Part shown: piece by piece, positions 1 to 9,232 of the stretch
Layout: each line of letters starts with the position of its first letter
Numbering within the stretch: the stretch's first letter is position 1
Assembly (NCBI RefSeq): GCF_902859645.1
Contig: NZ_CADIJR010000014.1
Location: forward strand, 1-64,000
From: Achromobacter insuavis
GTDB taxonomy: Bacteria; Pseudomonadota; Gammaproteobacteria; Burkholderiales; Burkholderiaceae_B
Direction of reading: 5' to 3'
DNA length: 64,000 bases
Notes under the pieces: model-generated
What the model saw: only the letters and a program-made list of their open reading frames with translations
The model's database searches: none
Told to the model about the DNA's origin: nothing
Made by a program: the position numbers and the translations under genes

Positions 1-248
1 AGCCGCAGCCGCGCGCCGGCCCATTCCAGGTCGGCCGACAGCGTGGCCGCCTGGCGCAGGGCCTCGGCCACGCCGGGCGTGAAGCCCAGGCGCCACTGCG
101 CGGGCTTGGCGTCGACGCCGGCCAGCGGCGCGAGCGTGACCGCCAGATCGGCGCCATGGCGCGCGATCAGCGTGCGGGCGCGGGCCTCGTTGCCGGACAG
201 GCGCGGCAGCGATAGCGGGGAGGAAGAGAGAAGCGTACTGGCAGTCAT
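1..248 (-). CDS. bscQ: T3SS cytoplasmic C-ring protein SctQ (partial, N-terminus only)
   Basis: The minus-strand reading frame opens with ATG at 248 and leaves the window at base 1, so only about 82 N-terminal residues are visible. It starts 12 bases after the bscP stop and is the last gene seen in the bscI-J-K-L-N-O-P series. In the Bordetella locus bscQ occupies this place. The visible part has no diagnostic motif, because the conserved SPOA domain of SctQ proteins is C-terminal. The identity therefore rests mainly on position. SctQ forms the cytoplasmic sorting platform beneath the export apparatus. Confidence 0.7.
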   Translation of the reverse strand, partial: MTASTLLSSSPLSLPRLSGNEARARTLIARHGADLAVTLAPLAGVDAKPAQWRLGFTPGVAEALRQAATLSADLEWAGARLR

Positions 249-260
249 GGGTTCCAGGGA

Positions 261-821
261 TCAACGGACCGGCGCATCGGCGTCGGTTTCCGCCAGGCAG
301 GGGTCTTCCGGGTCATCGGTGCCGACGCGCACGCGCGTCGGCCGCGCCAGGCTGTCGGCCAATTGCTCGGCCAGCGGTCGCGCCATCGCGGCGAGGCGCT
401 CACGCGAGGTTTCATTGGCGCAGACGAAGTCGGCGATGACACGGCCGCCGTCTTCATAGACCGACACGCTGACGCCGGGCAGCACGTCGTCCTTCAATTC
501 CACCCGCACCTGGCGCCGGCCCTGGCTGCCGTCGGCCACCAGCAGTTGTTCGGCGCTGCCTTGCAGCGCCTGCGCCAGGGCCTGCGACGTCGCGTCGGCA
601 GGCGCGGGCGCATCGGTCCGGGCCGCGCCGAACAGCGAGAACGGCGAGGGCGCGGCCGGCGGCGCGACGGGCGGCTCGTCCCTGCCGCGCGCCATGGCCT
701 GCTCGAAGGCCTGCTTGTCGGCGTCGCTGGCCTGGCGGCCGGACGCCTGCGCATCCGATTGGGCCAGGCCCGAGCCCTGCGCGATCGCGGTATCCAGGCC
801 GATGCGGCGGTCGATGCTCAT
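261..821 (-). CDS. bscP: T3SS needle-length regulator SctP (YscP-like)
   Basis: A 186-residue protein whose ATG overlaps the bscO stop (ATGA at 818-821). It has a low-complexity Ala/Pro-rich middle and a folded C-terminal part with alternating Val/Glu strands (around VRVELKDDVLPGVSVSV). That fits the substrate-specificity-switch domain of SctP proteins. SctP measures needle length and switches export from needle to translocator substrates. Position between bscO and bscQ supports the call. Sequence conservation in this family is low, so the name rests on synteny as much as on sequence. Confidence 0.75.
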   Translation of the reverse strand: MSIDRRIGLDTAIAQGSGLAQSDAQASGRQASDADKQAFEQAMARGRDEPPVAPPAAPSPFSLFGAARTDAPAPADATSQALAQALQGSAEQLLVADGSQGRRQVRVELKDDVLPGVSVSVYEDGGRVIADFVCANETSRERLAAMARPLAEQLADSLARPTRVRVGTDDPEDPCLAETDADAPVR

Positions 822-1324
822 GCCGGCTCGAACTCCTCGTGCTGTTCCCAGTCCTCGCGGTCGCGCGACAGCGATGCGGCTTCTTCCATTTCCATGTCTT
901 CCTTGTGCTCCAGCGCCTTCAGGTGCTCGGCCAGGTGGATGCTGGCCAGTTCCACGAACTTGCCGGTCAGGCGCACCGCCTGCTGGTGCTGGACGCGGCG
1001 CTCGGTCAGCGCCTGGTGTTCCTCGCGCAGGCGCTCGGCCGCCTGTTCCACGGCCTGCTCGTGCTGGCGTTCGCCCTCGCGCAGGCCGGCCACGCCCTGC
1101 AGCACGTCTTCGATCTCGCGCACCCGCACCACGCGGCTGCACAGGTCGTGGTACATGGCCCGCTCGCGCCGCTCGGATTCATCGCGGAAGTCCGCCAGCG
1201 CCCGCTCGGAGGCCTCGCGCGCGGCATCGGCCTCGGCGTGACGCAGCCGCTGGCGCGACACCGCGATCTCGGCCTGGCCTTCGCGAAAGCGCTTGATGGC
1301 GAGCAGTTCGTCAAAGACGCTCAT
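818..1324 (-). CDS. bscO: T3SS central stalk protein SctO (YscO-like)
   Basis: A 168-residue, almost entirely helical, charged protein rich in Glu, Arg and Gln. It looks like the long antiparallel coiled coil of the SctO stalk, which links the SctN ATPase to the export gate. It lies directly downstream of the ATPase gene, with the start overlapping the bscN stop by 4 bases (1321-1324), and upstream of bscP. This is the standard N-O-P order. Confidence 0.85.
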   Translation of the reverse strand: MSVFDELLAIKRFREGQAEIAVSRQRLRHAEADAAREASERALADFRDESERRERAMYHDLCSRVVRVREIEDVLQGVAGLREGERQHEQAVEQAAERLREEHQALTERRVQHQQAVRLTGKFVELASIHLAEHLKALEHKEDMEMEEAASLSRDREDWEQHEEFEPA

Positions 1325-2652
1325 GCCGTCCCCACGATGGCGCTCATCTGCGCCAGGGCATCCGGCAGCGTGGCGCGCTCGTCGGTGCGCTGGCGCAGGA
1401 ACTGGTTGATCGCGGCGATCTTGTCGATGGCCTCGTCCGTGACCGCGTCGCCGCCGCGCTTGTATTCGCCAATCTTCACCAGCAGCTCGACCTCCTGGTA
1501 CTTGGCCATCAGCTCGCGCAGACGGCCGGCGGCGCGCTTGTGCTCCGGCGTGATGACGGCGTTCATGACGCGGCTGGCCGAGGCCAGCACGTCGATGGCC
1601 GGGTAGTGGTTGGCCGCGCCCAGCTTGCGCGACAGCACGATGTGGCCGTCGAGGATCGAGCGGGTCTCGTCGGCGATGGGCTCGGTCATGTCATCGCCTT
1701 CCACCAGCACCGTGTACAGCGCGGTGATGGAGCCATGCTCGTTCATGCCGGCGCGCTCCATCAGCTTGGGCAGCGTGGCGAACACCGATGGCGGATAGCC
1801 GCGGCGGGTCGGCGGTTCGCCGGCGGCCAGGCCGATCTCGCGCTGGGCGCGGGCAAAGCGCGTCACCGAGTCCATCAGGAACAGCACGCGCTTGCCCTGA
1901 TCGCGGAAATACTCGGCGATGGCCGTGGCCACGTAGGCGGCCTTGGCGCGCTCCATCGACGACTTGTCGCTGGTGGCGCAGACGATCACGCTCTTGCGCC
2001 GGCCCTCGCGGCCCAGTTCGTGTTCCAGGAATTCGCGCACCTCGCGACCGCGCTCGCCGATCAGCGCCACCACGGTCACGTCCACCGCCGCACCCTTGAC
2101 CAGCATGCCCATCAGGGTCGACTTGCCGCCGCCCGCTGCCGCGAAGATGCCCATGCGCTGGCCTTCGCCGCAGGTCAGCACGCTGTCCAGCGCGCGCACG
2201 CCCAGCTCCAGCGGCTGCGAGATGATGCGGCGCTTGAGCGGGTCCGGCGCCTCGGCGAACACGGGATAGAACTTGCTGGCCTCCAGCGGCCCCAGCTCGG
2301 CCTCGTCCAGCGGCCGGCCCAGCCCGTCCAGCACCCGGCCCAGCAGCCCCGGGCCCACGGGCACCATGTGGGCCCGGCCGGTGGGGATGACCTCGGTGGC
2401 GGTGGAGATGCCGTACATGTCGCCAATCGGCGTGAGCAGCGCGGCGTCGCGCGCGAAGCCCACCACCTCGCCCTTCATCTCGAAGTTCTCGCCCGGATTG
2501 CGCAGGATGCAGACCTCGCCCACCTTCACCGACGGCACCACCGCCTTGATGATGGTGCCGATCACCTGGGTCACGCGGCCCTTGATGCGCAGCGTCGGCG
2601 TGTCCTGCAGCGCCAGCTCCATCATTTCGGAGATGTAGTCGAACTGGCGCAT
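1321..2652 (-). CDS. bscN: T3SS ATPase SctN
   Basis: A 443-residue F1-beta/FliI-family ATPase that separates effectors from chaperones and energises export at the inner face of the injectisome. The P-loop is AAAGGGKST at about residues 171-179. It is followed by [13 protein letters not shown], typical of SctN enzymes, and a Walker B-like [11 protein letters not shown]. The length is normal for the family. It overlaps bscO by 4 bases and starts 2 bases after the bscL stop, so the genes are translationally linked. Confidence 0.97.
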   Translation of the reverse strand: MRQFDYISEMMELALQDTPTLRIKGRVTQVIGTIIKAVVPSVKVGEVCILRNPGENFEMKGEVVGFARDAALLTPIGDMYGISTATEVIPTGRAHMVPVGPGLLGRVLDGLGRPLDEAELGPLEASKFYPVFAEAPDPLKRRIISQPLELGVRALDSVLTCGEGQRMGIFAAAGGGKSTLMGMLVKGAAVDVTVVALIGERGREVREFLEHELGREGRRKSVIVCATSDKSSMERAKAAYVATAIAEYFRDQGKRVLFLMDSVTRFARAQREIGLAAGEPPTRRGYPPSVFATLPKLMERAGMNEHGSITALYTVLVEGDDMTEPIADETRSILDGHIVLSRKLGAANHYPAIDVLASASRVMNAVITPEHKRAAGRLRELMAKYQEVELLVKIGEYKRGGDAVTDEAIDKIAAINQFLRQRTDERATLPDALAQMSAIVGTA

Positions 2653-2654
2653 CG

Positions 2655-3293
2655 CTATACCCGGCTTCCCAAGGTGCGCTGGAAGGCCTGGCGCAACGCC
2701 TGGATCTGCCCTTCCAGGCTGGCCTCGACCATGCCGATCTCGCTTTCGAGGATGCAGGCGCCGCGCGCCAGCCGGCCATCGGCCAGGATGTCGAGATAGC
2801 CCACGCCGGGATAGGCGGCCAGCAGGTCGTTGATCTGCTCACGCACCGTATCGACTTCGGCCGGATTCAGCCGCAGGGTCATCTGCTTCTGGTTGCGCAC
2901 CACCGCCAGGGCGTTACGCACCACCACCATGACCTTCTCGCGGTCGTCGAAGCCATCGACCACCTTGCGCACGGCCGACATCACCAGTTCCACCATTTCG
3001 TTCTCGACGCCGGCGAAGTACTCGACCGTGCGGCCGACGGTCTCGATCATCTTCTCGGCCTGGTCCAGCAGCGCCGCTTCGCGGCCCCCTTCGTAGCCGC
3101 GCTGACGCTCGGCCTCGAACGCCGCCTGGGCGCCGCCGACGATCTCGTCGGCCCGCGCCCGCGCCTGCGCCAGCAACTGTTCGGCGTCGGCCCACGCCGC
3201 CAGCTCGGCGCCGCGCAGCACGCGCGCGGCGGGATCGATGCGGCCGGCCGCGGCGCGCGGCGTCAGCGGATCGCGGGGAATGAGGAAAGCCAT
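2655..3293 (-). CDS. bscL: T3SS ATPase stator SctL (YscL/FliH-like)
   Basis: A 212-residue protein. The ATG at 3293 was chosen because the sequence from [10 protein letters not shown] onward has the family layout: a disordered N-terminus, an Ala/Glu-rich coiled coil (about residues 30-75), then a globular C-terminal domain with LRLNPAEVD and [18 protein letters not shown], typical of FliH/YscL proteins. SctL tethers the ATPase to the C-ring and restrains its activity. A longer upstream frame exists but runs through bscK. The start overlaps the bscK 3' end. Confidence 0.9.
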   Translation of the reverse strand: MAFLIPRDPLTPRAAAGRIDPAARVLRGAELAAWADAEQLLAQARARADEIVGGAQAAFEAERQRGYEGGREAALLDQAEKMIETVGRTVEYFAGVENEMVELVMSAVRKVVDGFDDREKVMVVVRNALAVVRNQKQMTLRLNPAEVDTVREQINDLLAAYPGVGYLDILADGRLARGACILESEIGMVEASLEGQIQALRQAFQRTLGSRV

Positions 3294-3919
3294 GCGGGCT
3301 CCGTTTTCTTCAGTAGCGACAGGCCCAGCGCCAGCGCCTGCGGTGCGGGCAGGGGCGCGGACGGCGCGGGCAGGTCGGGCAATTTCAGTTCGGCGCGTTG
3401 CGCGAGTTCGGGACCGGCGCCGCTCAGGGCCGCGCGCAGCGCGCCCAGGCCCAGCGTGTCCACCGCGGCGGTGGTTTCGGCCAGCGTCCAGGCCGCGCTG
3501 TCGGCCAGGCCGTCGTGCAGGCCCGCGGCCGTGCGGCGGGTGAAATCCAGCAGGTCCGCGCCCAGATGCGCGATCAGCGCCCGCACCTCCTCGCCGGCGA
3601 TGGCGCGGCGCAGCCGCGGACCGCACAGCACCGCGCCCAGCCGGCGGGCGCACTGCGCCAGCGCGTCCGGCGCCAGCAGCGCCAGCGCCAGTTCGGGGCG
3701 GTCCGGATCGGTCACCGGGCGTTGCCACAGGCCCAGCGCGTCCAGGATCTCGCGCGACCAATGCCGGTGCCATGCCGGCGCCAGTCCGGGCGCGGCGGCA
3801 ATCGCCGCCAGCGCGGCCGGCGGCGCATAGGCCGCGTGGCGGCTCGGGTGCAGCGTGCGGCTGGGCAGCTGGTTGAATTCAACCAGCCTGCGGTCCAGCG
3901 CCGCCGATGCGGGTGTCAT
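3263..3919 (-). CDS. bscK: T3SS sorting-platform adaptor SctK
   Basis: A 218-residue protein between bscJ and bscL, where SctK (YscK/PscK) genes lie in related loci. It contains a family-like segment with HPSRHAAY near the N-terminus and an Arg/Leu-rich middle ([18 protein letters not shown]). SctK joins the inner-membrane ring to the cytoplasmic sorting platform. The ATG at 3919 lies 2 bases after the bscJ stop. The 3' end overlaps the start of bscL by 31 bases. Confidence 0.8.
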   Translation of the reverse strand: MTPASAALDRRLVEFNQLPSRTLHPSRHAAYAPPAALAAIAAAPGLAPAWHRHWSREILDALGLWQRPVTDPDRPELALALLAPDALAQCARRLGAVLCGPRLRRAIAGEEVRALIAHLGADLLDFTRRTAAGLHDGLADSAAWTLAETTAAVDTLGLGALRAALSGAGPELAQRAELKLPDLPAPSAPLPAPQALALGLSLLKKTEPAWLSSFPAIR

Positions 3920-3921
3920 CG

Positions 3922-4764
3922 TCAGCGGGCCTCGGACACGGGTTCGCGGCGCTCGGGCCGGGCGCGGCCCGGCACGCCGTAGCGCCACAGCACGTAGGCC
4001 AACGCGCCGGCCAGGGCCAGCACCAGCAGGATCAGCAGCGCCAGCCACGCCAGCAGCGTGACCGACGAGCCCTCGCCCACCTCGATGCCCAGCACCTGCC
4101 GCGTGGCCTGGCCGGCGGCAGAGGCCGCGGCGGCGGGCTGCGCCGACACCAGCGCGATCGACACGCGGTCCTCGGTCAGCCCGGGAATCGCGTGCGTGAC
4201 CAGCTTGCGGATCTGCGGCTGCAGCGCGTCCAGGTTGTAGCCGGCCTGGTGCTTGATGAACACCGCCGCGGTCGACGGCGTGGTGTTCTCGCCCACGCCG
4301 CCGCGTTCGGGCAGCACCACGTGCACCCGAGCGGCCAGCACGCCGTCCATCTGCGACAGGGTGTTGGTGAGCTCCTGCGACAGCGCGTAGATATACCGGG
4401 CGCGCTCTTCCAGCGGCGACGACACCAGGCCTTCCTTGCGGAAGATCTGCCCCATGCCATCGAAGCGCTCGCGCGGCAGGCCGCGGGCGCGCAGGATGTC
4501 GAGCGCGCGCGCCACCTGCTGGCCGTCCACCGACACGGCCACGCCGGTCTTGGTGGTGGCCTTCTGCGCGGCGATGCCGGCATCCAGCAGCACCGACAGC
4601 ACCTCGTTGGCCTCGCTCTCGTTGGCGGCGGAAAACAGCTCCACCCGCGAGCCGCACGCGGCCAGCAGCAGCGCCAGGCCCAGCATCAGCCAGCGCAGGC
4701 GTCCCAGCGGCGAAACGCGGCGGGTTCCCGCAAGGGGAAAAGACGGTGTCGCGACGGCGTGCAT
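3922..4764 (-). CDS. bscJ: T3SS inner-membrane ring lipoprotein SctJ
   Basis: A 280-residue YscJ/PrgK/FliF-family lipoprotein. The signal peptide ends in a lipobox LLLAAC with the acylated Cys at about residue 37. Two ring-building motifs follow, including ELFSAANESEANEVLSVLLDAGI and the stretch ending ARVHVVLPE. A single C-terminal membrane helix lies at about residues 240-265. It forms the inner of the two inner-membrane rings. The ATG overlaps the last base of the bscI stop (TAATG), a classic coupled junction. Confidence 0.95.
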   Translation of the reverse strand: MHAVATPSFPLAGTRRVSPLGRLRWLMLGLALLLAACGSRVELFSAANESEANEVLSVLLDAGIAAQKATTKTGVAVSVDGQQVARALDILRARGLPRERFDGMGQIFRKEGLVSSPLEERARYIYALSQELTNTLSQMDGVLAARVHVVLPERGGVGENTTPSTAAVFIKHQAGYNLDALQPQIRKLVTHAIPGLTEDRVSIALVSAQPAAAASAAGQATRQVLGIEVGEGSSVTLLAWLALLILLVLALAGALAYVLWRYGVPGRARPERREPVSEAR

Positions 4765-5180
4765 TAGGACATCCTGACGAGCGAATCGATGTTCTGCGTG
4801 GTGCGCGAGACGGCCTTGCCGACCAGCTCGTACTGCACCGACACCTGCACCAGATCGGCCTGCAGCCGCAGCATGTCGGCGATGGCCGGCTGCGACGACA
4901 TGGCATCCAGGCGGCCCGAGATGTTCTGCCACTTCTCCGAGTACTCGGTGGTGGTGTTGCGCAGGCTGGCCAGGATCTGGTTGCCGAGCGTGGCCGGGGC
5001 GGCGTCGACCGCGGGCGTGAAGGCCGATTGCAGCGCGGACTGCAGGCCGGTGAGCGCGGGCGCGCCGGCCTCGGGCGCGGCCATGATGGCCGCGAACCGT
5101 TCGGCGGCCAGTTGCGCCGGCGGCGCCGCCGGCGTGGACAAGACCGGCGGCAAGGCGGCCGCGAGCGCTGTGATTTCCAT
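4764..5180 (-). CDS. bscI: T3SS inner rod protein SctI
   Basis: A 138-residue protein with an Ala/Pro-rich N-terminal half. The amphipathic C-terminal half (LRLQADLVQVSVQYELVGKAVSRTTQNIDSLVR) closely matches the conserved end of the SctI/YscI inner rod family. SctI anchors the needle within the basal body and helps the switch to translocator export. It heads the bscI-to-bscQ block, 46 bases downstream of the TPR gene. Confidence 0.93.
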   Translation of the reverse strand: MEITALAAALPPVLSTPAAPPAQLAAERFAAIMAAPEAGAPALTGLQSALQSAFTPAVDAAPATLGNQILASLRNTTTEYSEKWQNISGRLDAMSSQPAIADMLRLQADLVQVSVQYELVGKAVSRTTQNIDSLVRMS

Positions 5181-5226
5181 GTTCCCTAGCTCCAGTGTCT
5201 CTATCTATCGTCCGTGGCCCGGCGCC

Positions 5227-5670
5227 TCAGCCGTTGACCTGCGGCATGCCCAGCAGGCCGCGCGCCAGGCGCGCCCCCTCGCTCTCGCCCGTGGCCAGCG
5301 TCTCCAGCAGGCGCACGCTTTCCGCGCGCCGGCCCGACAGTTGCAGGGCGAAGCCGCGCCAGGCGTCGAGCAAGGCCCGGTCGGCCGGATCCGGCGCCAC
5401 CGTGCCTTCCAGCAGGCGCACGGCGTCGTGCGCGCGGTTGGCGTTCATCCAGGCCACCGCCAGCCCGACGACCGGATAGGCACGGTCGGGCCGCAGGCGG
5501 CGCAAGGCGTTGAAAATGATCTCGGCGCGCGCCGCGTCGCCCGCGCCGGCGGCCAGGAACCCGACCTCGGCCAGCAGGCGGGCATCGTCCGCCGAAAGCA
5601 CAACAGCCGTCTCCTGGGAGACGGCCTCTTGCGCTGCGTTCGGCGCCGCTTGAACGGCGCTATTGTTCAT
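5227..5670 (-). CDS. TPR-type T3SS accessory protein (Bcr4/SctG-position)
   Basis: A 147-residue protein made of two to three helix pairs in TPR style (for example AEVGFLAAGAGDAARAEIIFNAL and VGLAVAWMNANRAHDAVRLLEG). It has no signal peptide. It sits between the translocator chaperone bcrH2 (3-base gap) and the inner rod bscI. In Bordetella a small gene near this position encodes Bcr4, reported to act with BscI. YscG-like TPR chaperones of needle proteins have a similar fold. I cannot decide between these from sequence alone, so no symbol is given. Confidence 0.7.
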   Translation of the reverse strand: MNNSAVQAAPNAAQEAVSQETAVVLSADDARLLAEVGFLAAGAGDAARAEIIFNALRRLRPDRAYPVVGLAVAWMNANRAHDAVRLLEGTVAPDPADRALLDAWRGFALQLSGRRAESVRLLETLATGESEGARLARGLLGMPQVNG

Positions 5671-5673
5671 GGG

Positions 5674-6135
5674 TCATGACGCGGCCTCGCGCGAAGAGAG
5701 TTGCAACAATGCCTCGGCCCGCGCGCGCACGTCCACCGGCGCGTCGGAAGCTTCCACCAGCCGCAAGGTGCGCTGCGCCTCGTCGGTCTGGCGCGCGGCA
5801 AGCTGGCATTCGGCCACGCGCAGGGCGATCGGCAGCGAATCGGGATACAGGGTCAGCACCAGCGAATAGATCGAGATCGCCTCTTCGTGTCTGCCCAGCA
5901 TCTGCAGGCAGACACCCAGGCCGACCAGATAGTGTTTGCGGGCAGGTCCGTACTGCGCCAGGAACGCGAACACCGGCAGGGCCTGCGCGTACTGTTCCTG
6001 GGCCACGTGGGCGTACGCCAGGGCGTAGATCACTTCGAGCTGCTCTGGCGTCAGACGGCCATTGGAAGGCAGGGCCTGCAACCCGTTGAGCAATGCCTCG
6101 CCAAACTCGTCCCGCGCCACCACGTTGTCTGCCAT
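5674..6135 (-). CDS. bcrH2: SycD/LcrH-type translocator chaperone
   Basis: A class II chaperone of about 153 residues with the typical tandem TPR core: LTPEQLEVIYALAYAHVAQ, then YLVGLGVCLQMLGRHEEAI, then RVAECQLAARQTDEA. It should bind and protect the translocators, most probably BopB, whose gene is directly upstream. The ATG at 6135 has a strong ribosome site (AAGGAAAGG about 6 bases upstream). An alternative in-frame ATG at 6171 overlaps the bopB stop as TGATG and would add 12 residues. Both are plausible. Confidence 0.9.
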   Translation of the reverse strand: MADNVVARDEFGEALLNGLQALPSNGRLTPEQLEVIYALAYAHVAQEQYAQALPVFAFLAQYGPARKHYLVGLGVCLQMLGRHEEAISIYSLVLTLYPDSLPIALRVAECQLAARQTDEAQRTLRLVEASDAPVDVRARAEALLQLSSREAAS

Positions 6136-6170
6136 GTCCTTTCCTTGGTGCGTGCTCGGTTTCGGCGTCA

Positions 6171-7397
6171 TCAGACCGCCATCCGCTTGCCGATATTGGC
6201 GGTGATCTGCGACATGCTGTCAGCGGCGCCGTTGATCATCTGCGACACCATCCGCAAGCCTTCTTCCATCTGCTTGATCACCTTGGTGATCTCTTCCTGA
6301 GCCTCTTCCATCCGGGCCTGGAGCTTGCGCGTGTAGGCGTCCATCTCTTTCTTGTCCGCCTGGATGTTCTCGGCCTCGTTCTTGGTCTTGGCCACCGAGA
6401 TGTTGACCGCCCCCTGCGCCACCTGCGTCGCGCCCTGGGTGATCTGGCCGGCCGCGCTGACCACCCGCGACATGGTGCTGACCGCAGATGCGCCGCCCGA
6501 CGCCGCGATGGTGATGGCTCCCAGCGCGATCGTGGCCGCCAGCGAGAACGCCATGGTCAGGGCCATTGTGGTGCTCTTGTCCGCGCCCGCCAGTTCGGCG
6601 ATGCCGCCGGCCAGGTTGCCCAGCAGGCCAGGCTCCACCAGCAGCAAGGCCGGCGAGGCAATTCCGACGACGCCGGCCACCACCTTGCCGATGCGCTGCG
6701 CGGTTTCCTCGTCGACGCCGCAGGCCTGCAGGAACTTGCTGGCGATGGTCGTCATCAGGTTGCCCAGGCTGATTTCCGGGCCGCCGCATTCCTTCGAGAT
6801 CTGATCCGCCAGCGAGATCGTCGAGCTGACCAGCGCCATCACGGCCAGCGCCAGCAGCGGCGTGGCGGCGCCGCCGGACGCGACCGAGCCCGCGGCCAGC
6901 ACGGCCACCGCGATGGCCGAGAAGACCAGCGCGGCGATCTTGCCGATCCAGCCGAAGATCTTGCCCAGGATGCCTTTGCTGGCGGCCTCTTCGCACTTCT
7001 TGACGTAGTCCTGGATCTTTTGCAGCTGCGCCTCGTTGTTCTTTTCCATCTTGGTGCGCGCCGTCGCCAGGTTTTCCTTGGCGCTGGAAATCTGCGCCTC
7101 GTCGGACTTGGACCGGATGCTGCGCAGCAGATCAATCATGTCGTTGGCCGAGAATGACTGCGCCGGCGGCTCCAACGCCGGAGCGCCGTTGCCGTTGAAC
7201 AAGCCGTCGGCACCGGCCTGCTGCCCGGCCGCCTTGCCCGTCGGCAACGTGCCGGCCATGCCAACGAAGGCATCCAGCAGTTCGCGCACCCGCGCGGTCG
7301 CCTGGGCCGCCTGGGCGCCAGCGTCGGCCGGCAGGTCGCCGCCGCCAGGCAACGGCGCGCCGCCGATGCTCGCGGGATTAGAAGAGATCGAGGTCAT
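6171..7397 (-). CDS. bopB: T3SS translocator pore protein BopB (SctE, YopB-like)
   Basis: A 408-residue hydrophobic translocator. A helical N-terminal region with a coiled coil (about residues 85-140) is followed by hydrophobic membrane-inserting stretches at roughly 151-195, 240-260 and 278-300. A second coiled coil follows to the C-terminus. This is the SctE layout. With BopD it forms the pore in the host cell membrane. The ATG at 7397 follows GGGAATTG; an upstream TTG is less likely. Chaperone genes lie on both sides of the bopB-bopD pair. Confidence 0.93.
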   Translation of the reverse strand: MTSISSNPASIGGAPLPGGGDLPADAGAQAAQATARVRELLDAFVGMAGTLPTGKAAGQQAGADGLFNGNGAPALEPPAQSFSANDMIDLLRSIRSKSDEAQISSAKENLATARTKMEKNNEAQLQKIQDYVKKCEEAASKGILGKIFGWIGKIAALVFSAIAVAVLAAGSVASGGAATPLLALAVMALVSSTISLADQISKECGGPEISLGNLMTTIASKFLQACGVDEETAQRIGKVVAGVVGIASPALLLVEPGLLGNLAGGIAELAGADKSTTMALTMAFSLAATIALGAITIAASGGASAVSTMSRVVSAAGQITQGATQVAQGAVNISVAKTKNEAENIQADKKEMDAYTRKLQARMEEAQEEITKVIKQMEEGLRMVSQMINGAADSMSQITANIGKRMAV

Positions 7398-7422
7398 ATG
7401 CAATTCCCGATGGTTCGCGAGC

Positions 7423-8301
7423 TCAGATGTTGCGAGCGATGCCGCGGTTGGTTTCCATGCGCGATTGTTCGATCGCGGCGAGCTTGTCGCGCACGTCGCG
7501 GATCACGTCCATCATCTGCTGCGCCATTTCGCTGGCCTGCTGCATGCCCGAGTCATGCACCTTGGCCTGGGCCTCCAGCTCGGAACGGCGCGCGTCATGC
7601 TCGGAAGCCTTCTGCTCCTGGGCCGCGTTGATCATGGTGCCGATACCGCCGGCCACGCCCGACAGGCCGCCACCGGTGTCCGAAATGCTGCGTGCCCGCG
7701 ATTCGGCGCCGGCACCGCCCTGGCTCATCACCCGCATCTGCATGGCGCCGGCGCCGATCTGCGACAGTCCGCCCGCGATCTGGAAGGCGCCCTGCGTCAT
7801 GGCGCCGATCATGCGCTCCTTGGCGGCATCGCGGATTTCCTGCGCCGCGTTCTTGAGCGTGTCGACCTGGGCCTGCAATTCGCTGGCGCGGGTCTCGCGC
7901 GCCGACGTGCGCATGGTCTGCGCCAGTTGCTGGAACAACGCCATGAACGCATAGATGTCGGTCTGCACATCCTGCTCGCTCAGGCGCGACAAGGCTTCCT
8001 GCGCGGAGCCGGCATTCGCGCCCTGGAAGGTCTCGGGGACCTGCAGGTGGCGGACGCCGCCGATGGCGTCCTGCAGCTTCTGGCCGATCTCCGCGCTGAG
8101 CAGCGCCAGATCCTTGGCATCCATCTGGCCCGCGGCGCCCATGGCGCCCAGCAGCTTCTGCTTGAGCGCCTCGTTCTCGGAGGCGAGCTTCTGCGCATTT
8201 TCCAGGACCGTCTTGATGACCTCGGGCGACGAGGCCTTCATCAGATCGTCGAGGTTGGCCGGCGGGTTGATGCGGCCTGCGCCTGCTGAATTGATGTTCA
8301 T
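7423..8301 (-). CDS. bopD: T3SS translocator BopD (SctB, YopD-like)
   Basis: A 292-residue minor translocator. Helical N-terminal half with LENAQKLASENEALKQKLLGAM, one moderately hydrophobic central stretch (about residues 165-190, MTQGAFQIAGGLSQIGAGAM), and an amphipathic coiled coil near the C-terminus (MQQASEMAQQMMDVIRDVRD). This is the SctB pattern. It completes the host-membrane pore with BopB. The start ATG at 8301 has GGGAA upstream. It is flanked by bcrH1 upstream and bopB 25 bases downstream. Confidence 0.92.
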   Translation of the reverse strand: MNINSAGAGRINPPANLDDLMKASSPEVIKTVLENAQKLASENEALKQKLLGAMGAAGQMDAKDLALLSAEIGQKLQDAIGGVRHLQVPETFQGANAGSAQEALSRLSEQDVQTDIYAFMALFQQLAQTMRTSARETRASELQAQVDTLKNAAQEIRDAAKERMIGAMTQGAFQIAGGLSQIGAGAMQMRVMSQGGAGAESRARSISDTGGGLSGVAGGIGTMINAAQEQKASEHDARRSELEAQAKVHDSGMQQASEMAQQMMDVIRDVRDKLAAIEQSRMETNRGIARNI

Positions 8302-8353
8302 GAATGGATTCCCGTAACGATTGTCCGGGCGCCGCCAGGCGCCTCGTGGGGGT

Positions 8354-8866
8354 TCAGGCCTGCGGCCCCGCCAGGGCGCCGCGCAGCATCCGGGCCCGCG
8401 CCGCCAGCGCCGCGTACTTGTCCTGCCCTTCGCACAGGGCCTCGACCGTGTCCAGCGCCTCGATGGCTTCCTCGCCACGGCCCATTTCCACCAGCGACTC
8501 GGCGCTGTAGTAGAGCGGCGCGGGATCGAGCGGGTCCGCCATGATGGCCGGCAGGTACTGGCGCAGCGCGTCCTCGTGCCGGCCCAGCATGCGGTTGGCC
8601 GCCGCCAGCGCCAGGCCGTAGCGCGGCTCGGTGTGGTCATAGGTGACCAGCGCAGAGAACACCTTGAACGACTCGCTGTACCGCTGCTGCTCGTACAGCG
8701 CGTGGCCAAGCGAATACATCGCTTCCAATTCGGCGGACGTCAGCCCGAGCACGTCGCCAAGCTTGCCGCCCTCGCGCAGGTAGCTGGCCAGGCCGCCGGT
8801 CGCCTCGTCCATGGCGGCGGTCAGGTTCCGGGCCAGCGCGGCGTTCTCTTCCGGGGTCAAACTCAT
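8354..8866 (-). CDS. bcrH1: SycD/LcrH-type translocator chaperone
   Basis: A 170-residue class II chaperone with three TPR units: LTSAELEAMYSLGHALYEQQ, YGLALAAANRMLGRHEDAL and YSAESLVEMGRGEEAI. It should serve BopD, encoded 52 bases downstream. The ATG at 8866 was chosen for its AGGAG site 7 bases upstream. An upstream frame extension (to 8899) overlaps the previous gene and lacks such a site. It is a diverged paralogue of bcrH2. Confidence 0.92.
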   Translation of the reverse strand: MSLTPEENAALARNLTAAMDEATGGLASYLREGGKLGDVLGLTSAELEAMYSLGHALYEQQRYSESFKVFSALVTYDHTEPRYGLALAAANRMLGRHEDALRQYLPAIMADPLDPAPLYYSAESLVEMGRGEEAIEALDTVEALCEGQDKYAALAARARMLRGALAGPQA

Positions 8867-8895
8867 CAAGGTCTCCTGCTGCGGCGTTCCGAGGC

Positions 8896-9192
8896 TCACA
8901 CCATCGGGCGCATTTTTTTCACACTGCCCGAGACGGGCGCATTGGCAAAGCTTTGGCGCGCCATTTCCTGGGCGACCTCGGCCTCGATGGCCTCCATGTC
9001 CTGGCGCACCAGGGCTTCTGCCTGAGCCAGTTCCTGCGGGCCTAGGCGCGCGTCGGCCACGGCCCGCACCTTGTCGGGATCGAGTCCCTGGTCGCGGTAG
9101 AAGTCGTCGGCCTGCGCCAGGGCGCGGCGGGCGTCGTCCAGCGCGCGTTCGGCGTCGGCGTGAATCTGTTTGGCGGTCTTGTTGGAGCTCAT
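8896..9192 (-). CDS. Small helical T3SS-locus protein, function unknown
   Basis: A 98-residue, highly charged and Ala-rich protein, predicted by eye to be nearly all helix, ending in a basic tail (SVKKMRPMV). It lies between the Bsp22-type genes and bcrH1, so it is probably exported with, or acts on, the tip or translocator proteins. Its size and coiled-coil look would suit a tip-protein chaperone or an LcrG-like regulator, but I recognise no family motif. The ribosome site is weak. Confidence 0.7.
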   Translation of the reverse strand: MSSNKTAKQIHADAERALDDARRALAQADDFYRDQGLDPDKVRAVADARLGPQELAQAEALVRQDMEAIEAEVAQEMARQSFANAPVSGSVKKMRPMV

Positions 9193-9232
9193 GGCGCGGT
9201 TCTGGCTGAGAGGGAGGATGGGAAAGGGACGA

